Source: Phaeobacter gallaeciensis | GTDB lineage: Bacteria; Pseudomonadota; Alphaproteobacteria; Rhodobacterales; Rhodobacteraceae | DNA length: 64,000 nt | Assembly (NCBI RefSeq): GCF_001678945.1 | Contig: NZ_CP015124.1 | Span: forward strand, 2,456,001-2,520,000 | Direction: 5' to 3' | Part shown: positions 47,820-57,344 of the stretch, piece after piece | Numbering within the stretch: position 1 is the first letter of the stretch | Layout of the letters: every line of letters begins with the position of its first letter | Notes under the pieces: model-generated | Database searches by the model: none | What the model was told of the DNA's origin: nothing | What the model saw: only the letters and a program-made list of their open reading frames with translations | Translations under genes and position numbers: made by a program

Positions 47820-50105
47820 ATGAATGAGCAGCGCATGTCTGGTAATGGACCGCTGACAAGCCACTACCAGAAGTATAGCTCGGCCGGCTTGTTTGATCGC
47901 TATTCCAGAGGGCGCATCAAGGGTTTCAAGTCGCGCCTTGTGTTTGCGGTGCTGGTGTCCCTTGCGCTGGCCTATCTCATCTTGCCTGTTGTCGCTCTTC
48001 TCAGCTTTCTGGCGTCGATGCTCCCCGACCTTTTGGACTGCTGGTATCTGCATCAGGCCCGCAATCGCCTGCGCCGGGATGCCGCCGCTGAAAAACGGGT
48101 GCGGAGCGTCAGTTCCGCGACGGCAGCCCTTCACGGGATTGGCGTTGCCATCGCTGCCACGGCGCCGCTCTGGTCCGTTTATGTGGATGCAGGGTCGCCG
48201 GAGTTTTCGGAACGGCATGACCAGCTGTTTTCCATTGCCCTGCTGACCAGCGCGGCGATCAACGCAGGCTTGCTGTTTCCCTTCCACCGGATCGCGGTGT
48301 TCTTCCGTCTGGCGATCTATACGGCGACGCCTATCCTGATACTTATCGTGCGGGGGCCGGTGCTGCGCGGCAGCAGCACGGACACGCAGCTTCATTTCGC
48401 CGGGCTTTTGGTGTTCTTTGGCTCGCTGATTTGGCTGCTGACCTTTACCACGCGCGGTTTCCACCGCACCCGCAGTAGCCTGCTGGCCCAGGCCCTTCAG
48501 CGGCAGGAGTTGGAGACCGCCTATCAGCGCCTTTATGCGCAGCAACTTGAGACCCAGCGGCTGGCGCTGGTGGCCCGTCACGCCAATGACAGTGTCATGC
48601 TGATGGACAAGACCGGCAATATCATCTGGGTCAACGATGCCTTCACGCGGATCACGGGATGGCGCGCGGAAGAGGCGATCGGCCGTCAGCCCGGTGATCT
48701 TCTGAACCACCCGGACACCGACCCGGCGAGCCTTGACGTCATTGTCGAAGGGCGCAAGAGGGAGGAGCCCTTCAGGGTACAGGTGCTGAACCAGCGGCGG
48801 GACGGGAAAACGCTCTGGCTGGAGACCAATCAGGTGCCGATGCGGGACGATACCGGCGCCGTCACCACCTATATCGCGGTAGAACGCGATATCACCGAGT
48901 CCAAGGAATACGCCGCCAAGCTGGAAAAGGCCCGCCTCGCCGCCGAGGAAGGCGCGCGGGCAAAATCCGAATTCCTTGCCACCATGAGCCACGAAATCCG
49001 CACCCCCATGAACGGGGTGATCGGCATGGCGCAGCTGCTCGAAGACACCGACCTGGATGAAGATCAGAAGCTCTATGCGGATACCATCCTTAGCTCGGCC
49101 CGGACGTTGCTGGATCTGATCAACGATGTCCTCGACCTGTCCAAGCTGAACTCGGGCGAGGTGTCCCTTGATGCCGTGGATTTCAATGCCCGCCGCTGCT
49201 GTGAAAACACCATCCGCCTGCTGAAGTCGCAGGCCGATGCCAAGGGGCTGAAGCTGGTCTTTGAGTGCGATGATACCGTTCCGGCGTTGCTGAATGGCGA
49301 TGACCGCAAGCTTGGCCAGATCCTGACCAATCTGGTTGGCAACGCCATCAAGTTCACCGAGACCGGCCAGGTCAAGGTCACGCTGATGGCGGAAAACAGC
49401 GACAGCGGCCGGGACATCACCATACATGTCGCCGACACCGGGATCGGGATCAGCAAGGACATGCTGAGCAAGATCTTCGAACGGTTCTCGCAGGCAGACG
49501 CCGCCATCAGCCGCCGCTTTGGCGGCACCGGCCTGGGGCTTGCCATCTCGCGTCGCCTCGCAGTGGCCATGGGCGGGGAAATCACCGTCGCATCTGAGCC
49601 GGGGCAGGGATCCTGTTTCACTGTGCGCCTGCCCTTCCAGGAAGCGAAAGATCCTGCCGCCGCTGCCCAGCAGGCCTGCGGCGCCTCCGTTGTAGACGAA
49701 GAGGTGCCCGCGGCGCTGAACGGATTGCGTCTGCTGGTGGCGGAGGACAACAAGGTCAATCAGATCCTGGTCCAGAAGTTCCTCAAGGATTTCCCGGTGG
49801 AGATCGAACTGGCCGAGGATGGCGCCAGAGCGCTGGAACTGACCCAGTCTTTTCAGCCCGATATCATCCTGATGGATATGAGCATGCCGGTCATGGACGG
49901 TCTCGAAGCGACCCGGGCAATCCGGGCGTTGCAGATCCGCCAGCCGGTGATCATCGCCCTGACGGCCAACGCCTTTGACACCGACAAGGCCGATTGCCTG
50001 GCGGCGGGCATGGACGAATTCCTCACCAAACCGATCAACCGCAAACAATTGATTGATGTCCTGCTGACCCACGGGGGCCACAGACACAACCTGCGCGCAG
50101 GCTGA
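47820..50105 (+). CDS. Membrane hybrid histidine kinase (PAS, HisKA, HATPase, receiver)
   Basis: A 761-residue sensor. About six hydrophobic segments span residues 40-230. A PAS domain lies at about 255-365 ([37 protein letters not shown]). HisKA has the phospho-accepting H391 in [16 protein letters not shown]. The ATPase has [19 protein letters not shown] and [14 protein letters not shown]. The C-terminal receiver has D686 in [22 protein letters not shown] and a conserved Thr/Lys ([17 protein letters not shown]). It lies between pncA and pncB, 60 bp from each, with AAGGA before the ATG. No cognate regulator is adjacent. Confidence 0.93.
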   Translation: MNEQRMSGNGPLTSHYQKYSSAGLFDRYSRGRIKGFKSRLVFAVLVSLALAYLILPVVALLSFLASMLPDLLDCWYLHQARNRLRRDAAAEKRVRSVSSATAALHGIGVAIAATAPLWSVYVDAGSPEFSERHDQLFSIALLTSAAINAGLLFPFHRIAVFFRLAIYTATPILILIVRGPVLRGSSTDTQLHFAGLLVFFGSLIWLLTFTTRGFHRTRSSLLAQALQRQELETAYQRLYAQQLETQRLALVARHANDSVMLMDKTGNIIWVNDAFTRITGWRAEEAIGRQPGDLLNHPDTDPASLDVIVEGRKREEPFRVQVLNQRRDGKTLWLETNQVPMRDDTGAVTTYIAVERDITESKEYAAKLEKARLAAEEGARAKSEFLATMSHEIRTPMNGVIGMAQLLEDTDLDEDQKLYADTILSSARTLLDLINDVLDLSKLNSGEVSLDAVDFNARRCCENTIRLLKSQADAKGLKLVFECDDTVPALLNGDDRKLGQILTNLVGNAIKFTETGQVKVTLMAENSDSGRDITIHVADTGIGISKDMLSKIFERFSQADAAISRRFGGTGLGLAISRRLAVAMGGEITVASEPGQGSCFTVRLPFQEAKDPAAAAQQACGASVVDEEVPAALNGLRLLVAEDNKVNQILVQKFLKDFPVEIELAEDGARALELTQSFQPDIILMDMSMPVMDGLEATRAIRALQIRQPVIIALTANAFDTDKADCLAAGMDEFLTKPINRKQLIDVLLTHGGHRHNLRAG

Positions 50106-50167
50106 TTTCCTTGCTCCGGGCGTGGGCCTGCCCTATCACGTTGTGAAACAACGGAGCGAGGCCGCCG

Positions 50168-51457
50168 GTGGATATTGCAACCCGCGTCTACAATCACAAA
50201 TGGAAGATCGATCCGATCATCCGGTCATTGATTGATACTGATTTTTACAAGCTGCTGATGTGCCAGTCGGTGTTCCGCAGCAAGCCGGACACCCAGGTCA
50301 CCTTTTCGCTGATCAACCGGTCTTCGCAGGTGCCGCTGGCCCGGCTCATTGACGAGGGCGAGCTGCGCGAACAGTTGGATCACATCCGGTCGCTGTCGCT
50401 GTCCCGCGGCGAAAGCACCTTCCTGCGCGGCAACACCTTCTACGGCAAACGCCAGATGTTCCGCCCCGATTTCATGGAGTGGTTCGAAGGCCTGCGTCTG
50501 CCGCCCTATCATCTGGAGCGCAAGGGTGATCAGTACGAGCTGACCTTCGAAGGCAAATGGCACGAGGTCATGCTGTGGGAGATCCCGGCGTTGGCGGTGC
50601 TGATGGAGCTGCGTTCGCGCGCGGTTCTGAACGACATGGGCCGGTTCGAATTGCAGGTCCTTTATGCCCGCGCCATGACCCGCGTGTGGGAAAAGATCGA
50701 AGCCCTGCGCAAGATCGACGGGCTGTCGATTGCCGATTTCGGCACCCGGCGGCGGCATGGCTTCCTGTGGCAGGACTGGTGCGTGCAGGCGATGATGGAG
50801 GGGCTGGGACCGAAGTTCACCGGGACCTCAAATTGCCTCATCGCCATGCGTCGCGAGGTCGAGGCGATCGGCACCAATGCGCATGAGCTGCCGATGGTCT
50901 ATTCCGCCCTCGCCGAAACGGATGAGGATCTGGCCCGCGCGCCCTATGATGTGCTGTCGGATTGGCATGATGAACACGACGGCAACCTGCGCATCATCCT
51001 GCCCGACACCTATGGCACCAAGGGGTTTTTGGAGCACGCGCCGGACTGGCTGGCGGGTTGGACCGGGATCCGCATCGACAGCGGCGATCCCGCTGCGGGC
51101 GCCGAGGTCGCGATCAAATGGTGGCGGGACCGCGGAGAGGATCCGAAACAGAAACGGGTGATCTTTTCGGATGGGCTCGACGTGGACAAGATCGCCGAGC
51201 TGCACGCGCAGTTCGCGGGCCGGGTCAAGGTGTCCTTCGGCTGGGGCACCTTGCTGACCAATGATTTCCGCGGGCTGGTACCGGATGATGCGCTGGCGCC
51301 GTTCTCGCTGGTCTGCAAGGCGGTCAGCGCCAATGGCCGCCCCACGGTGAAACTGTCGGACAATCCCGAAAAGGCGATGGGACCGGCGGATGAAGTCGCC
51401 CGTTACAAGCGGGTATTCGGCGTGGGCGAACAGGAACGCATCGACGTCATCGTCTGA
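50168..51457 (+). CDS. pncB: Nicotinate phosphoribosyltransferase PncB
   Basis: A 429-residue enzyme; the GTG start gives MDIATRVYNHKWKIDPIIRSLIDTDFYKLLMCQSVF, which aligns with family N-termini. Signature regions are IADFGTRRRHGFLWQDWCVQAMMEG, GTSNCLIAM, RIDSGDPAAGAEVAIKWW, VSFGWGTLLTNDF and KAVSANGRPTVKLSDNPEKAMG. It makes nicotinate mononucleotide from nicotinate and PRPP with ATP. Together with PncA it completes nicotinamide-to-NAD salvage. Its end is followed by a palindromic repeat element. Confidence 0.95.
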   Translation: MDIATRVYNHKWKIDPIIRSLIDTDFYKLLMCQSVFRSKPDTQVTFSLINRSSQVPLARLIDEGELREQLDHIRSLSLSRGESTFLRGNTFYGKRQMFRPDFMEWFEGLRLPPYHLERKGDQYELTFEGKWHEVMLWEIPALAVLMELRSRAVLNDMGRFELQVLYARAMTRVWEKIEALRKIDGLSIADFGTRRRHGFLWQDWCVQAMMEGLGPKFTGTSNCLIAMRREVEAIGTNAHELPMVYSALAETDEDLARAPYDVLSDWHDEHDGNLRIILPDTYGTKGFLEHAPDWLAGWTGIRIDSGDPAAGAEVAIKWWRDRGEDPKQKRVIFSDGLDVDKIAELHAQFAGRVKVSFGWGTLLTNDFRGLVPDDALAPFSLVCKAVSANGRPTVKLSDNPEKAMGPADEVARYKRVFGVGEQERIDVIV

Positions 51458-51479
51458 AGCGCTTCTAACGGAGGCGGTG

Positions 51480-51606
51480 GCTCCCGCGCGGAAGGCTCGC
51501 ATGGAACATGCAAGTCTTCCCCTTGGGCCCCGCAGGCCGCGCCGAAGGCGCGGCCTGCGGCCTCGCGATGCGCAAAGCGCAGCGCAAAACCTCTTCTGTT
51601 GGGCTG
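51480..51606. repeat. Palindromic intergenic repeat element, copy 2 (pncB/ALDH junction)
   Basis: A 13-bp perfect hairpin with loop GAA at 51531-51559 is flanked by CCTTGGGCCC, which is the inverse of the GGGCCCAAGG beside copy 1, and by GCTCCCGCGC at 51480-51489. Read on the minus strand the order hairpin, GGGCCCAAGG, CGGGAG is the same as in copies 1 and 3. It lies between the converging pncB and aldehyde dehydrogenase genes. Confidence 0.6.
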
Positions 51607-51608
51607 TG

Positions 51609-53066
51609 TCAACCGTGATAGGCAGCGACGGTTTTCAGCTGGGAGAAGCCATAAAGCGCTTCAAAGCCTTTCTCGCGGCCATGGCCGGATTTGCCGACAC
51701 CGCCAAAGGGCAGTTCCACACCGCCCCCGGCGCCATAGTTGTTGAGGAAGACCTGACCCGCACGCAGCTTCTTTGCCAGCCGCATCTGGCGGGCGCCATC
51801 GCTGCTCCAGACGCTGGCCACGAGGCCGTAGTCGGTGGAATTTGCGATCTCGACGGCTTCCTCTTCGGTGTCAAAGGGGATCATCACCTGCACCGGGCCA
51901 AAGATTTCCTCCCGCGCCAGCGCGTGATCGGCGGGCACATCGGCAAACAGGGTCGGGCGCACATAGGCACCGTCCTCGGGCGCGCCGTCCACGATAATCC
52001 CCTGCGCGGCCACGGTCAGATCCGACCCCTTGGCCAGGAAGCCTTCGACGATCTCCTTCTGCCGGGCCGAGATCAGCGGCCCCAGACGCAGGTCTTCCGG
52101 GGCCGGTCCTACGGTCAGCTCTGCGTAGGCGGCGGACATGCGGGTCTTGACCTCTTCATAGACGCCGCGCTGCACCAGAATGCGCGAGGAGGCAGAACAG
52201 GTCTGGCCGGCGTTCTGAATGCCCGCGTTGACCAGAAACGGCAACGCGGCATCCAGATCAGCATCGTCAAACACCAGCTGCGGGGATTTCCCGCCAAGCT
52301 CCAGCGTCACCGGCACCACGTTCTTGCCTGCGGCCTGCTGCACCAGGGCGCCGGTGGCCACCGAGCCGGTGAAAGAGATGTGATGCACGCCGGGATGCGC
52401 GGTGAGAGCCGCGCCGGCTTCGGCGCCCAGTCCCGGCACCACGTTCAGCGCCCCGTCGGGCAGGCCCGCATCCAGCGCCAGCTGGGCAAAGGCCAGCGCG
52501 GTCAGGCAGGCTTCCTCGGCTGGTTTCAGAACGCAGGCATTGCCCATCGCCAGCGCTGCGCCAACCGAGCGGCCGATGATCTGCATCGGGTAGTTCCAGG
52601 GCACGATATGTCCGGTGACCCCATGCGGTTCGCGCAGCGTATAGACGGTGTAGCCGTCCAGATAGGGAATGGTCTCCCCGTGTACCTTGTCCGCAGCGCC
52701 GCCGTAGAATTCGCAGTAGCGCGCCAGCGCCACAGCATCGGCACGGGCCTGGGTCAGGGGTTTGCCGACATCCATTGCTTCCAGCGCGGCCAGCTCATCC
52801 ACCCGCTCCAGCACCAGCTGGCCGATGCGGCACAGGATACGGCCACGCTCCAATGCGGGCATCTGGCCCCAACCGCTGTCTAGCGCCGCTTCGGCAGCCC
52901 GCACGGCGGCGTCGATGTCCTTGGCGCCGCCACGGGCGATCCGGCACAGTTCGTTGCCGTTCGACGGATTGATCAACGGCAGGGTCTCCCCGCTTGCCGA
53001 GGCCTGCCAGCTGCCGCCGATCAGGCAGAAACTGGGATCGAACCAGATATTGTTTTTTTCAGTCAT
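51609..53066 (-). CDS. NAD(P)-dependent aldehyde dehydrogenase
   Basis: A 485-residue ALDH. N158 (VPWNYP), K181, E256 in TLELGGKSP and the nucleophile C290 in NAGQTCSASSRIL are the expected catalytic residues. It oxidises an aldehyde to its acid; the subgroup (betaine-, aminobutyraldehyde- or other-aldehyde-type) cannot be fixed. Its start overlaps the GNAT gene by 8 bp, placing it last in the ABC-transporter operon. The imported substrate or its breakdown product is therefore probably an aldehyde source. Confidence 0.92.
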   Translation of the reverse strand: MTEKNNIWFDPSFCLIGGSWQASASGETLPLINPSNGNELCRIARGGAKDIDAAVRAAEAALDSGWGQMPALERGRILCRIGQLVLERVDELAALEAMDVGKPLTQARADAVALARYCEFYGGAADKVHGETIPYLDGYTVYTLREPHGVTGHIVPWNYPMQIIGRSVGAALAMGNACVLKPAEEACLTALAFAQLALDAGLPDGALNVVPGLGAEAGAALTAHPGVHHISFTGSVATGALVQQAAGKNVVPVTLELGGKSPQLVFDDADLDAALPFLVNAGIQNAGQTCSASSRILVQRGVYEEVKTRMSAAYAELTVGPAPEDLRLGPLISARQKEIVEGFLAKGSDLTVAAQGIIVDGAPEDGAYVRPTLFADVPADHALAREEIFGPVQVMIPFDTEEEAVEIANSTDYGLVASVWSSDGARQMRLAKKLRAGQVFLNNYGAGGGVELPFGGVGKSGHGREKGFEALYGFSQLKTVAAYHG

Positions 53067-53532
53067 GAGTGGGTCCTGTAATCTGGAAGGAATAGCTTTT
53101 GCTTTGCAACTCGGTAAAGGGTGCGCCCTCGCGCAGCTCGGTAACCCCGGGCAGGACGCTCAGACAGGTGCCCCAGAAGGCCAGGGCCGACGGGGACTGG
53201 GCCGAAATGCCCATCCGCCAGCGCCCCGGAAACTCCTGAAACAGGATCTCTGCCGCCACCCGGCCAAAGCCATGGCGGCGATGCGGGGCAAAGATCGAAA
53301 ACTCGGACAGCTCGCGCCGGTCGTCGGGCAGGTTCAGAACCAGGGCAAAGCCGATGCGTTTCCCGTCGTTCAGCACCCAGAAGGCGATGACATCCTTGCG
53401 GTGCAGCATCTGCCGTGCCCTGTCGCCCGGATCGATCCGGGCCTGGCTTGCGGTTTCTTCGAAATACCCCGCCAGAACACTGGTCAGAACCGCATGCTCC
53501 TTTGGCAGGATCAGGGACAGTGTCAGGCTCAT
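53059..53532 (-). CDS. GNAT family N-acetyltransferase
   Basis: A 157-residue GNAT-fold protein. The acetyl-CoA binding motif region is RRELSEFSIFAPHRRHGFGRVAAEILF (the R-x-x-G-x-G/A pattern appears as RRHGFGR), followed by SALAFWGTCL, the usual C-terminal motif. The N-terminal half is weakly conserved. It overlaps the ABC ATPase gene by 4 bp and the aldehyde dehydrogenase by 8 bp, so it is firmly part of this operon. The substrate may be an imported amine, but that is inference. Confidence 0.82.
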   Translation of the reverse strand: MSLTLSLILPKEHAVLTSVLAGYFEETASQARIDPGDRARQMLHRKDVIAFWVLNDGKRIGFALVLNLPDDRRELSEFSIFAPHRRHGFGRVAAEILFQEFPGRWRMGISAQSPSALAFWGTCLSVLPGVTELREGAPFTELQSKSYSFQITGPTHD

Positions 53533-55121
53533 GCCGCTCCCTGCGTCAGATCGGGCAGAACAGGGGCGGCGGCAATCAGGGCCTGCGTATAGGGATGCCG
53601 GGGCGCCGACAGCACCTCTTCGGTGGCGCCTTCCTCGACGATCTGGCCTTTCTGCATCACCAGGCAGCGATCGGTGATTGTGCGCACCACCGAAAGATCG
53701 TGACTGATGAACAGGTAGGTGAGCTCATAGGCCTCACACAGCTCGGCCAGCAGGTCGAGGATTTGCGCACGGACAGAGACATCAAGGGCCGAGACCGCTT
53801 CGTCGAACAGGATCAGCTCGGGCCGGGTGATCAGAGCGCGGGCAATGGCGATGCGCTGGCGCTGACCGCCGGAGAACTGGTGAATGTATTTGTTTGCATC
53901 CTGCGGCCCCAGGCCGACGGCGGTCAGGGTCTCCGCGATCAGATCGGTGCGGGCGCTGCCGGTGGGGGCATCGGGCTGGCTGTAGAAGGGTTCGGTGATC
54001 AGCCGGTCGACCCGGTGACGCGGGTTGAAGCTGCCAAAGGGATCCTGAAATACCACCTGCATCTTACGGCGCGCCTCGGCCGCGTGACCGGCCGAAATCG
54101 GCTTCCCATCAAGCAGGATTTCACCACTCTGAAGTGGCTCCAGCCCCAGAATTGCCCGTGTCAGGGTCGATTTTCCGCATCCTGACTCGCCGACAAGGCC
54201 CAGCCGCTCGCCGCGGTTGAGGGTAAAGGAGACCTCGTTCACGGCGCGGAAATGCTGCTGCGGGACAAAGGGTGATTTGCGCGGCAGGCGGTAGTCACGT
54301 ACGGCGCCCTTGACCTCCAGCAGCGGTTTCGGCTCCGGCGCCGTTGGCAGGGTGACCTGATGCGAGGAGGCGGCGAAGAGCATCCGCGTATAGGGGTGGC
54401 TCATGTTGTGCAGCAGCCAATCGGTTTCCCCGGTTTCGACCACTTCGCCGTGGCGCATGACGACGATCCGGTCGGCCAGATCCGCCACCACGGCCAGATC
54501 ATGGGTGATGATCAGCAGCCCCATGCCGAATTCCTGCACCAGATCCTTCAGCAGGTCGAGGATCTGGGCCTGGGTGGTCACGTCCAGCGCAGTTGTCGGT
54601 TCATCCGCGATCAGCAGTTTCGGGCGCAGGGCGATGGCCATGGCGATGACGACCCGCTGGCGCTGACCACCGGACAGCTCGTGCGGGAAGCGGCTGAGCG
54701 GGAAGCGATCCGCAGGCAGACCGACCCGGTCGAGCATGTCGCGGGCGCGTTGTTCGGCCTCTTGTTTCGTCATGGCGCCGTGGATCAGGATGGTCTCCAT
54801 CACCTGATCGCCAATCGTCCTGACCGGGTTGAGCGCGGTCATAGGCTCCTGAAAGACCATGCCAATAGATTGACCGCGTAGGGCACACATCTGCGCTTCG
54901 CTTTGCCGGGTCAGATCGGTGTCTTCCAGCAGGATCTGCCCCTGGATTGTGGTCCGCTCGGGCAGCAGTTGCATGACGGAAAAGGCGGTCATGGATTTCC
55001 CGGAGCCGCTTTCGCCGGTGACGGCGACGATCTCTCCGGCAGCGACCGAAAGGGTCACGTTCTTCAGGATCGGGTGGCTGCCGATGGAGAGCGACAGGTC
55101 GGTGATATTCAGCAGGCTCAC
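53529..55121 (-). CDS. Fused double ATPase of a peptide-type ABC importer
   Basis: A 530-residue protein with two complete ABC domains, corresponding to DppD and DppF joined in one chain. Domain 1 has [26 protein letters not shown] and [12 protein letters not shown]. Domain 2 (from about residue 275) has [38 protein letters not shown] and [12 protein letters not shown]. The DppD/OppD-type terminal segment lies between them ([12 protein letters not shown]). It powers the two permeases upstream. Confidence 0.93.
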   Translation of the reverse strand: MSLLNITDLSLSIGSHPILKNVTLSVAAGEIVAVTGESGSGKSMTAFSVMQLLPERTTIQGQILLEDTDLTRQSEAQMCALRGQSIGMVFQEPMTALNPVRTIGDQVMETILIHGAMTKQEAEQRARDMLDRVGLPADRFPLSRFPHELSGGQRQRVVIAMAIALRPKLLIADEPTTALDVTTQAQILDLLKDLVQEFGMGLLIITHDLAVVADLADRIVVMRHGEVVETGETDWLLHNMSHPYTRMLFAASSHQVTLPTAPEPKPLLEVKGAVRDYRLPRKSPFVPQQHFRAVNEVSFTLNRGERLGLVGESGCGKSTLTRAILGLEPLQSGEILLDGKPISAGHAAEARRKMQVVFQDPFGSFNPRHRVDRLITEPFYSQPDAPTGSARTDLIAETLTAVGLGPQDANKYIHQFSGGQRQRIAIARALITRPELILFDEAVSALDVSVRAQILDLLAELCEAYELTYLFISHDLSVVRTITDRCLVMQKGQIVEEGATEEVLSAPRHPYTQALIAAAPVLPDLTQGAA

Positions 55122-55145
55122 GTCTGGCGTCCTTCCATAAGATCA

Positions 55146-55230
55146 CACCAAGGGGAGCGCCCGAGCCTGGCTGGGCGCAATGCGCCCTCCCGGGGGGAGG
55201 GTCGGGCGCGGCCCGGCTGTGCCGGGCACA
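55146..55230. repeat. Cluster of short hairpins between ABC ATPase and permease genes
   Basis: GGGCGC-AAT-GCGCCC (55173-55187), CTCCC...GGGAG and GCCCGGC-TGT-GCCGGGC (55211-55227) lie in the 139-bp gap, after GGGGAGCGCCCGAGCC. GGGAGCGCCC also occurs in the repeat element at 62512-62521, so this may be a divergent relative of that family. Here it sits inside an operon, not between converging genes. Confidence 0.4.
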
Positions 55231-55260
55231 TGGCCATTGCGGAGATGTGGGAAAGCGGTG

Positions 55261-56076
55261 TCATGTGCGGGCCTCCCGCAGTTTGGGGTCCAGCCAGTCG
55301 CGCAGCCCGTCGCCCATCAGGTTGAGGCCAAGCACGGTCAGCACGATGGCCGACCCGGGAATGATCGCGAGATGCGGGGCAAAGCTGACCATGGTTTGCG
55401 CATCCGCCAGCATGCGTCCCCAGCTGGGGGTCGGCGGCTGCGCGCCAAGGCCGACATAGCTGAGGCCTGCTTCGGCCAGAATGCCAAGGCTGAACTGGAT
55501 GGTGCCCTGCACGATCAGCAGGTTCGCCACGTTGGGCAGGATATGCTCGGCTGAAATCCGCGCTGCGCCTTTGCCCGCAACCTGCGCCGCGAGAATGAAT
55601 TCCCGCTGCCAGAGCGACAGGGCCGCCCCCCGTGTGATGCGGGCGAAGACCGGGATATTGAATATGCCGATGGCGATGATCGCGTTGATGGCGCCGGGGC
55701 CAAAGATGGCGGTGATCAGGATCGCGATCACAAGCGACGGGAAGGCAAAGACCAGATCGTTGCCGCGCATGATCAACTCGTCCAGAACAGAGCCTTTGCG
55801 CGCCGCCGCCGTTAGCCCCAGCGGGATGCCGATGGCCATGCCGATACCGACGGCCACCAGCGCCACCGCCAGCGAGGTGCGCGCGCCCACCATGATCATC
55901 GAAAAGATGTCGCGTCCGAAGTGATCGGTACCCAGCCAGTGCACGGCGTTCGGCCGTTGCAACTTGTCCGGGATGGCCATCGCCGTGTGGTCAAAGGGCG
56001 TCCAGACGAACGACAGCAGCGCCGCCAGCAGCACCAGCGAGGACAGGAATATGCCAAGGAACAGACTGCGGCTCAT
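55261..56076 (-). CDS. Peptide-type ABC transporter permease (DppC-like)
   Basis: A 271-residue permease with about six membrane segments, starting MSRSLFLGIFLSSLVLLAALLS. The DppC-type N-terminal sequence NAVHWLGTDHFGRDIFSMIMVGARTSL is followed by the cytoplasmic EAA-like loop (REFILAAQVAGKGAARISAEHILPN). The C-terminus LTVLGLNLMGDGLRDWLDPKLR is typical. The start overlaps the stop of the other permease by ATGA; a longer frame reaching into that gene is spurious. Confidence 0.93.
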   Translation of the reverse strand: MSRSLFLGIFLSSLVLLAALLSFVWTPFDHTAMAIPDKLQRPNAVHWLGTDHFGRDIFSMIMVGARTSLAVALVAVGIGMAIGIPLGLTAAARKGSVLDELIMRGNDLVFAFPSLVIAILITAIFGPGAINAIIAIGIFNIPVFARITRGAALSLWQREFILAAQVAGKGAARISAEHILPNVANLLIVQGTIQFSLGILAEAGLSYVGLGAQPPTPSWGRMLADAQTMVSFAPHLAIIPGSAIVLTVLGLNLMGDGLRDWLDPKLREART

Positions 56077-57020
56077 GTACGGCTCCTTAGCCGGGGATCG
56101 ACCAGCGCATAGGCCAGATCGACCAGAAAGTTCACGGTGATCACGGCAAAGACCAGAAGCATCACCACCGATTCCACCACGATCAGATCGCGGGAGGAAA
56201 TCGCCTGGAACACCAGCCGTCCAAGGCCGGGCAGGTAGAACACCTGTTCGATGATGATCGCCCCGGCCAGCAGAAAGGAAAACTGCAGACCGATGATGGT
56301 CAGCACCGGGATCATCGCGTTGCGCAGCCCGTGCCGCCACAGCGCCTGCCTGCGGGTCAGACCCTTGGCACGAGCGGTGCGCATGAAGTCCTCGCCCAGA
56401 ATATCCAGCAGGGCGGAGCGCATCACCCGCGCCAGAATGGCCGCCTGCGGCAGGGCTAGCGCGATGGCGGGCAGGGTCAGGGATTTCATCCCGGCCCAGA
56501 TTCCGTTTTCCCAGCCGCCAAAGCCCCCGGCGCTGAACCAGCGCAGGTTGATGGCAAAGACAAGCACAAGCAGCATCGCAAACCAGAAGTTCGGAATGGC
56601 GACGCCCAGCTGGGTTGCGCCCATCACCGCCATGTCTCCGGGTTTCCCACGCCGTGCAGCAGCATAGATCCCGGCGGGAAATGCGATCAGCGTCGACAGC
56701 GCCAGCGCATAAAGCGCCAGCGGCAGCGATACCCACAGCCGGTCGGCGATCATCTCGGCCACCGGGGTGCGGTAGGTATAAGATGTGCCGAAATCGCCGG
56801 TCAGCATGCCGCCGATCCAGGTCAGGTAGCGGTGCAGCTTCGATTCATCGAGCCCCAGCTCACTGCGCAGGGCCGCCACGGTGTCAGGCTGGGCGTTGAT
56901 GCCCAGCATGAAGGACGCCGGATCGCCGGGCGCGATTTCGATCACCGCGAAGATCACGATAGAGGCCACAGCTAGGCTGAGGCACAGCGAAAGCAGTCGT
57001 TTGAAAGAATATTGTATCAT
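56073..57020 (-). CDS. Peptide-type ABC transporter permease (DppB-like)
   Basis: A 315-residue permease with six membrane segments. It starts MIQYSFKRLLSLCLSLAVASIVIFAVIEIAPGDPA, with the DppB-type loop near the N-terminus (ELGLDESKLHRYLTWIGGMLTGDFGTSYTYRTPVAEMI). The EAA-like segment DFMRTARAKGLTRRQALWRHGLRNAMIPV contacts the ATPase. VNFLVDLAYALVDPRLR ends the protein. It is the first permease gene, 324 bp downstream of the binding-protein gene on the same strand. Confidence 0.93.
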   Translation of the reverse strand: MIQYSFKRLLSLCLSLAVASIVIFAVIEIAPGDPASFMLGINAQPDTVAALRSELGLDESKLHRYLTWIGGMLTGDFGTSYTYRTPVAEMIADRLWVSLPLALYALALSTLIAFPAGIYAAARRGKPGDMAVMGATQLGVAIPNFWFAMLLVLVFAINLRWFSAGGFGGWENGIWAGMKSLTLPAIALALPQAAILARVMRSALLDILGEDFMRTARAKGLTRRQALWRHGLRNAMIPVLTIIGLQFSFLLAGAIIIEQVFYLPGLGRLVFQAISSRDLIVVESVVMLLVFAVITVNFLVDLAYALVDPRLRSRT

Positions 57021-57344
57021 TGTGACACAGGCTAGAATCAGCAGAGGGATCGGTCCAGAGCAAGCAGCGCAGAGGGTGAAACTGGCGCTATTATTTTTGT
57101 GATCTGGCCGTGAAAAATTGCCATTTCGGTCATCTTTTGTGCGGCTAACGCGCAGCCGTCGTGGAGCGTGCGGAATCCGAGCTAAGCAGCAGACATCAAA
57201 GCCATTTTTTCTTCAGGGCATTCACGATTCGATATGCGAATCCGTCTGGTCCGAGCCGCTGGCCGACGGAGAGGTGAAAGTACGGTGCGGGCATGAAAAA
57301 GGGCGCGCCGCAGCGCGCCCTTTGTTGGGGCAGATTGGCAGGGC
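57021..57344. other. Gap between ABC binding-protein and permease genes
   Basis: A 324-bp stretch without a credible gene. Next to the binding-protein stop it holds a strong terminator (57296-57323). The remainder should carry a promoter or read-through leader for the permease operon. I see no repeat, RNA or operator in it that I can support. Confidence 0.5.
57296..57323 (-). terminator. Terminator after the ABC binding-protein gene
   Basis: A perfect 11-bp stem (AAAGGGCGCGC/GCGCGCCCTTT) with loop CGCA; read on the minus strand the hairpin is followed by TTTTT. It lies 21 bp after the binding-protein stop and would limit read-through to the permeases. Confidence 0.85.

Noticed and set aside
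55261-56736. 491-codon frame suggesting two permeases fused
   Set aside because: The N-terminal part is an out-of-frame reading of the DppB-like gene; the true start at 56076 overlaps its stop by ATGA.
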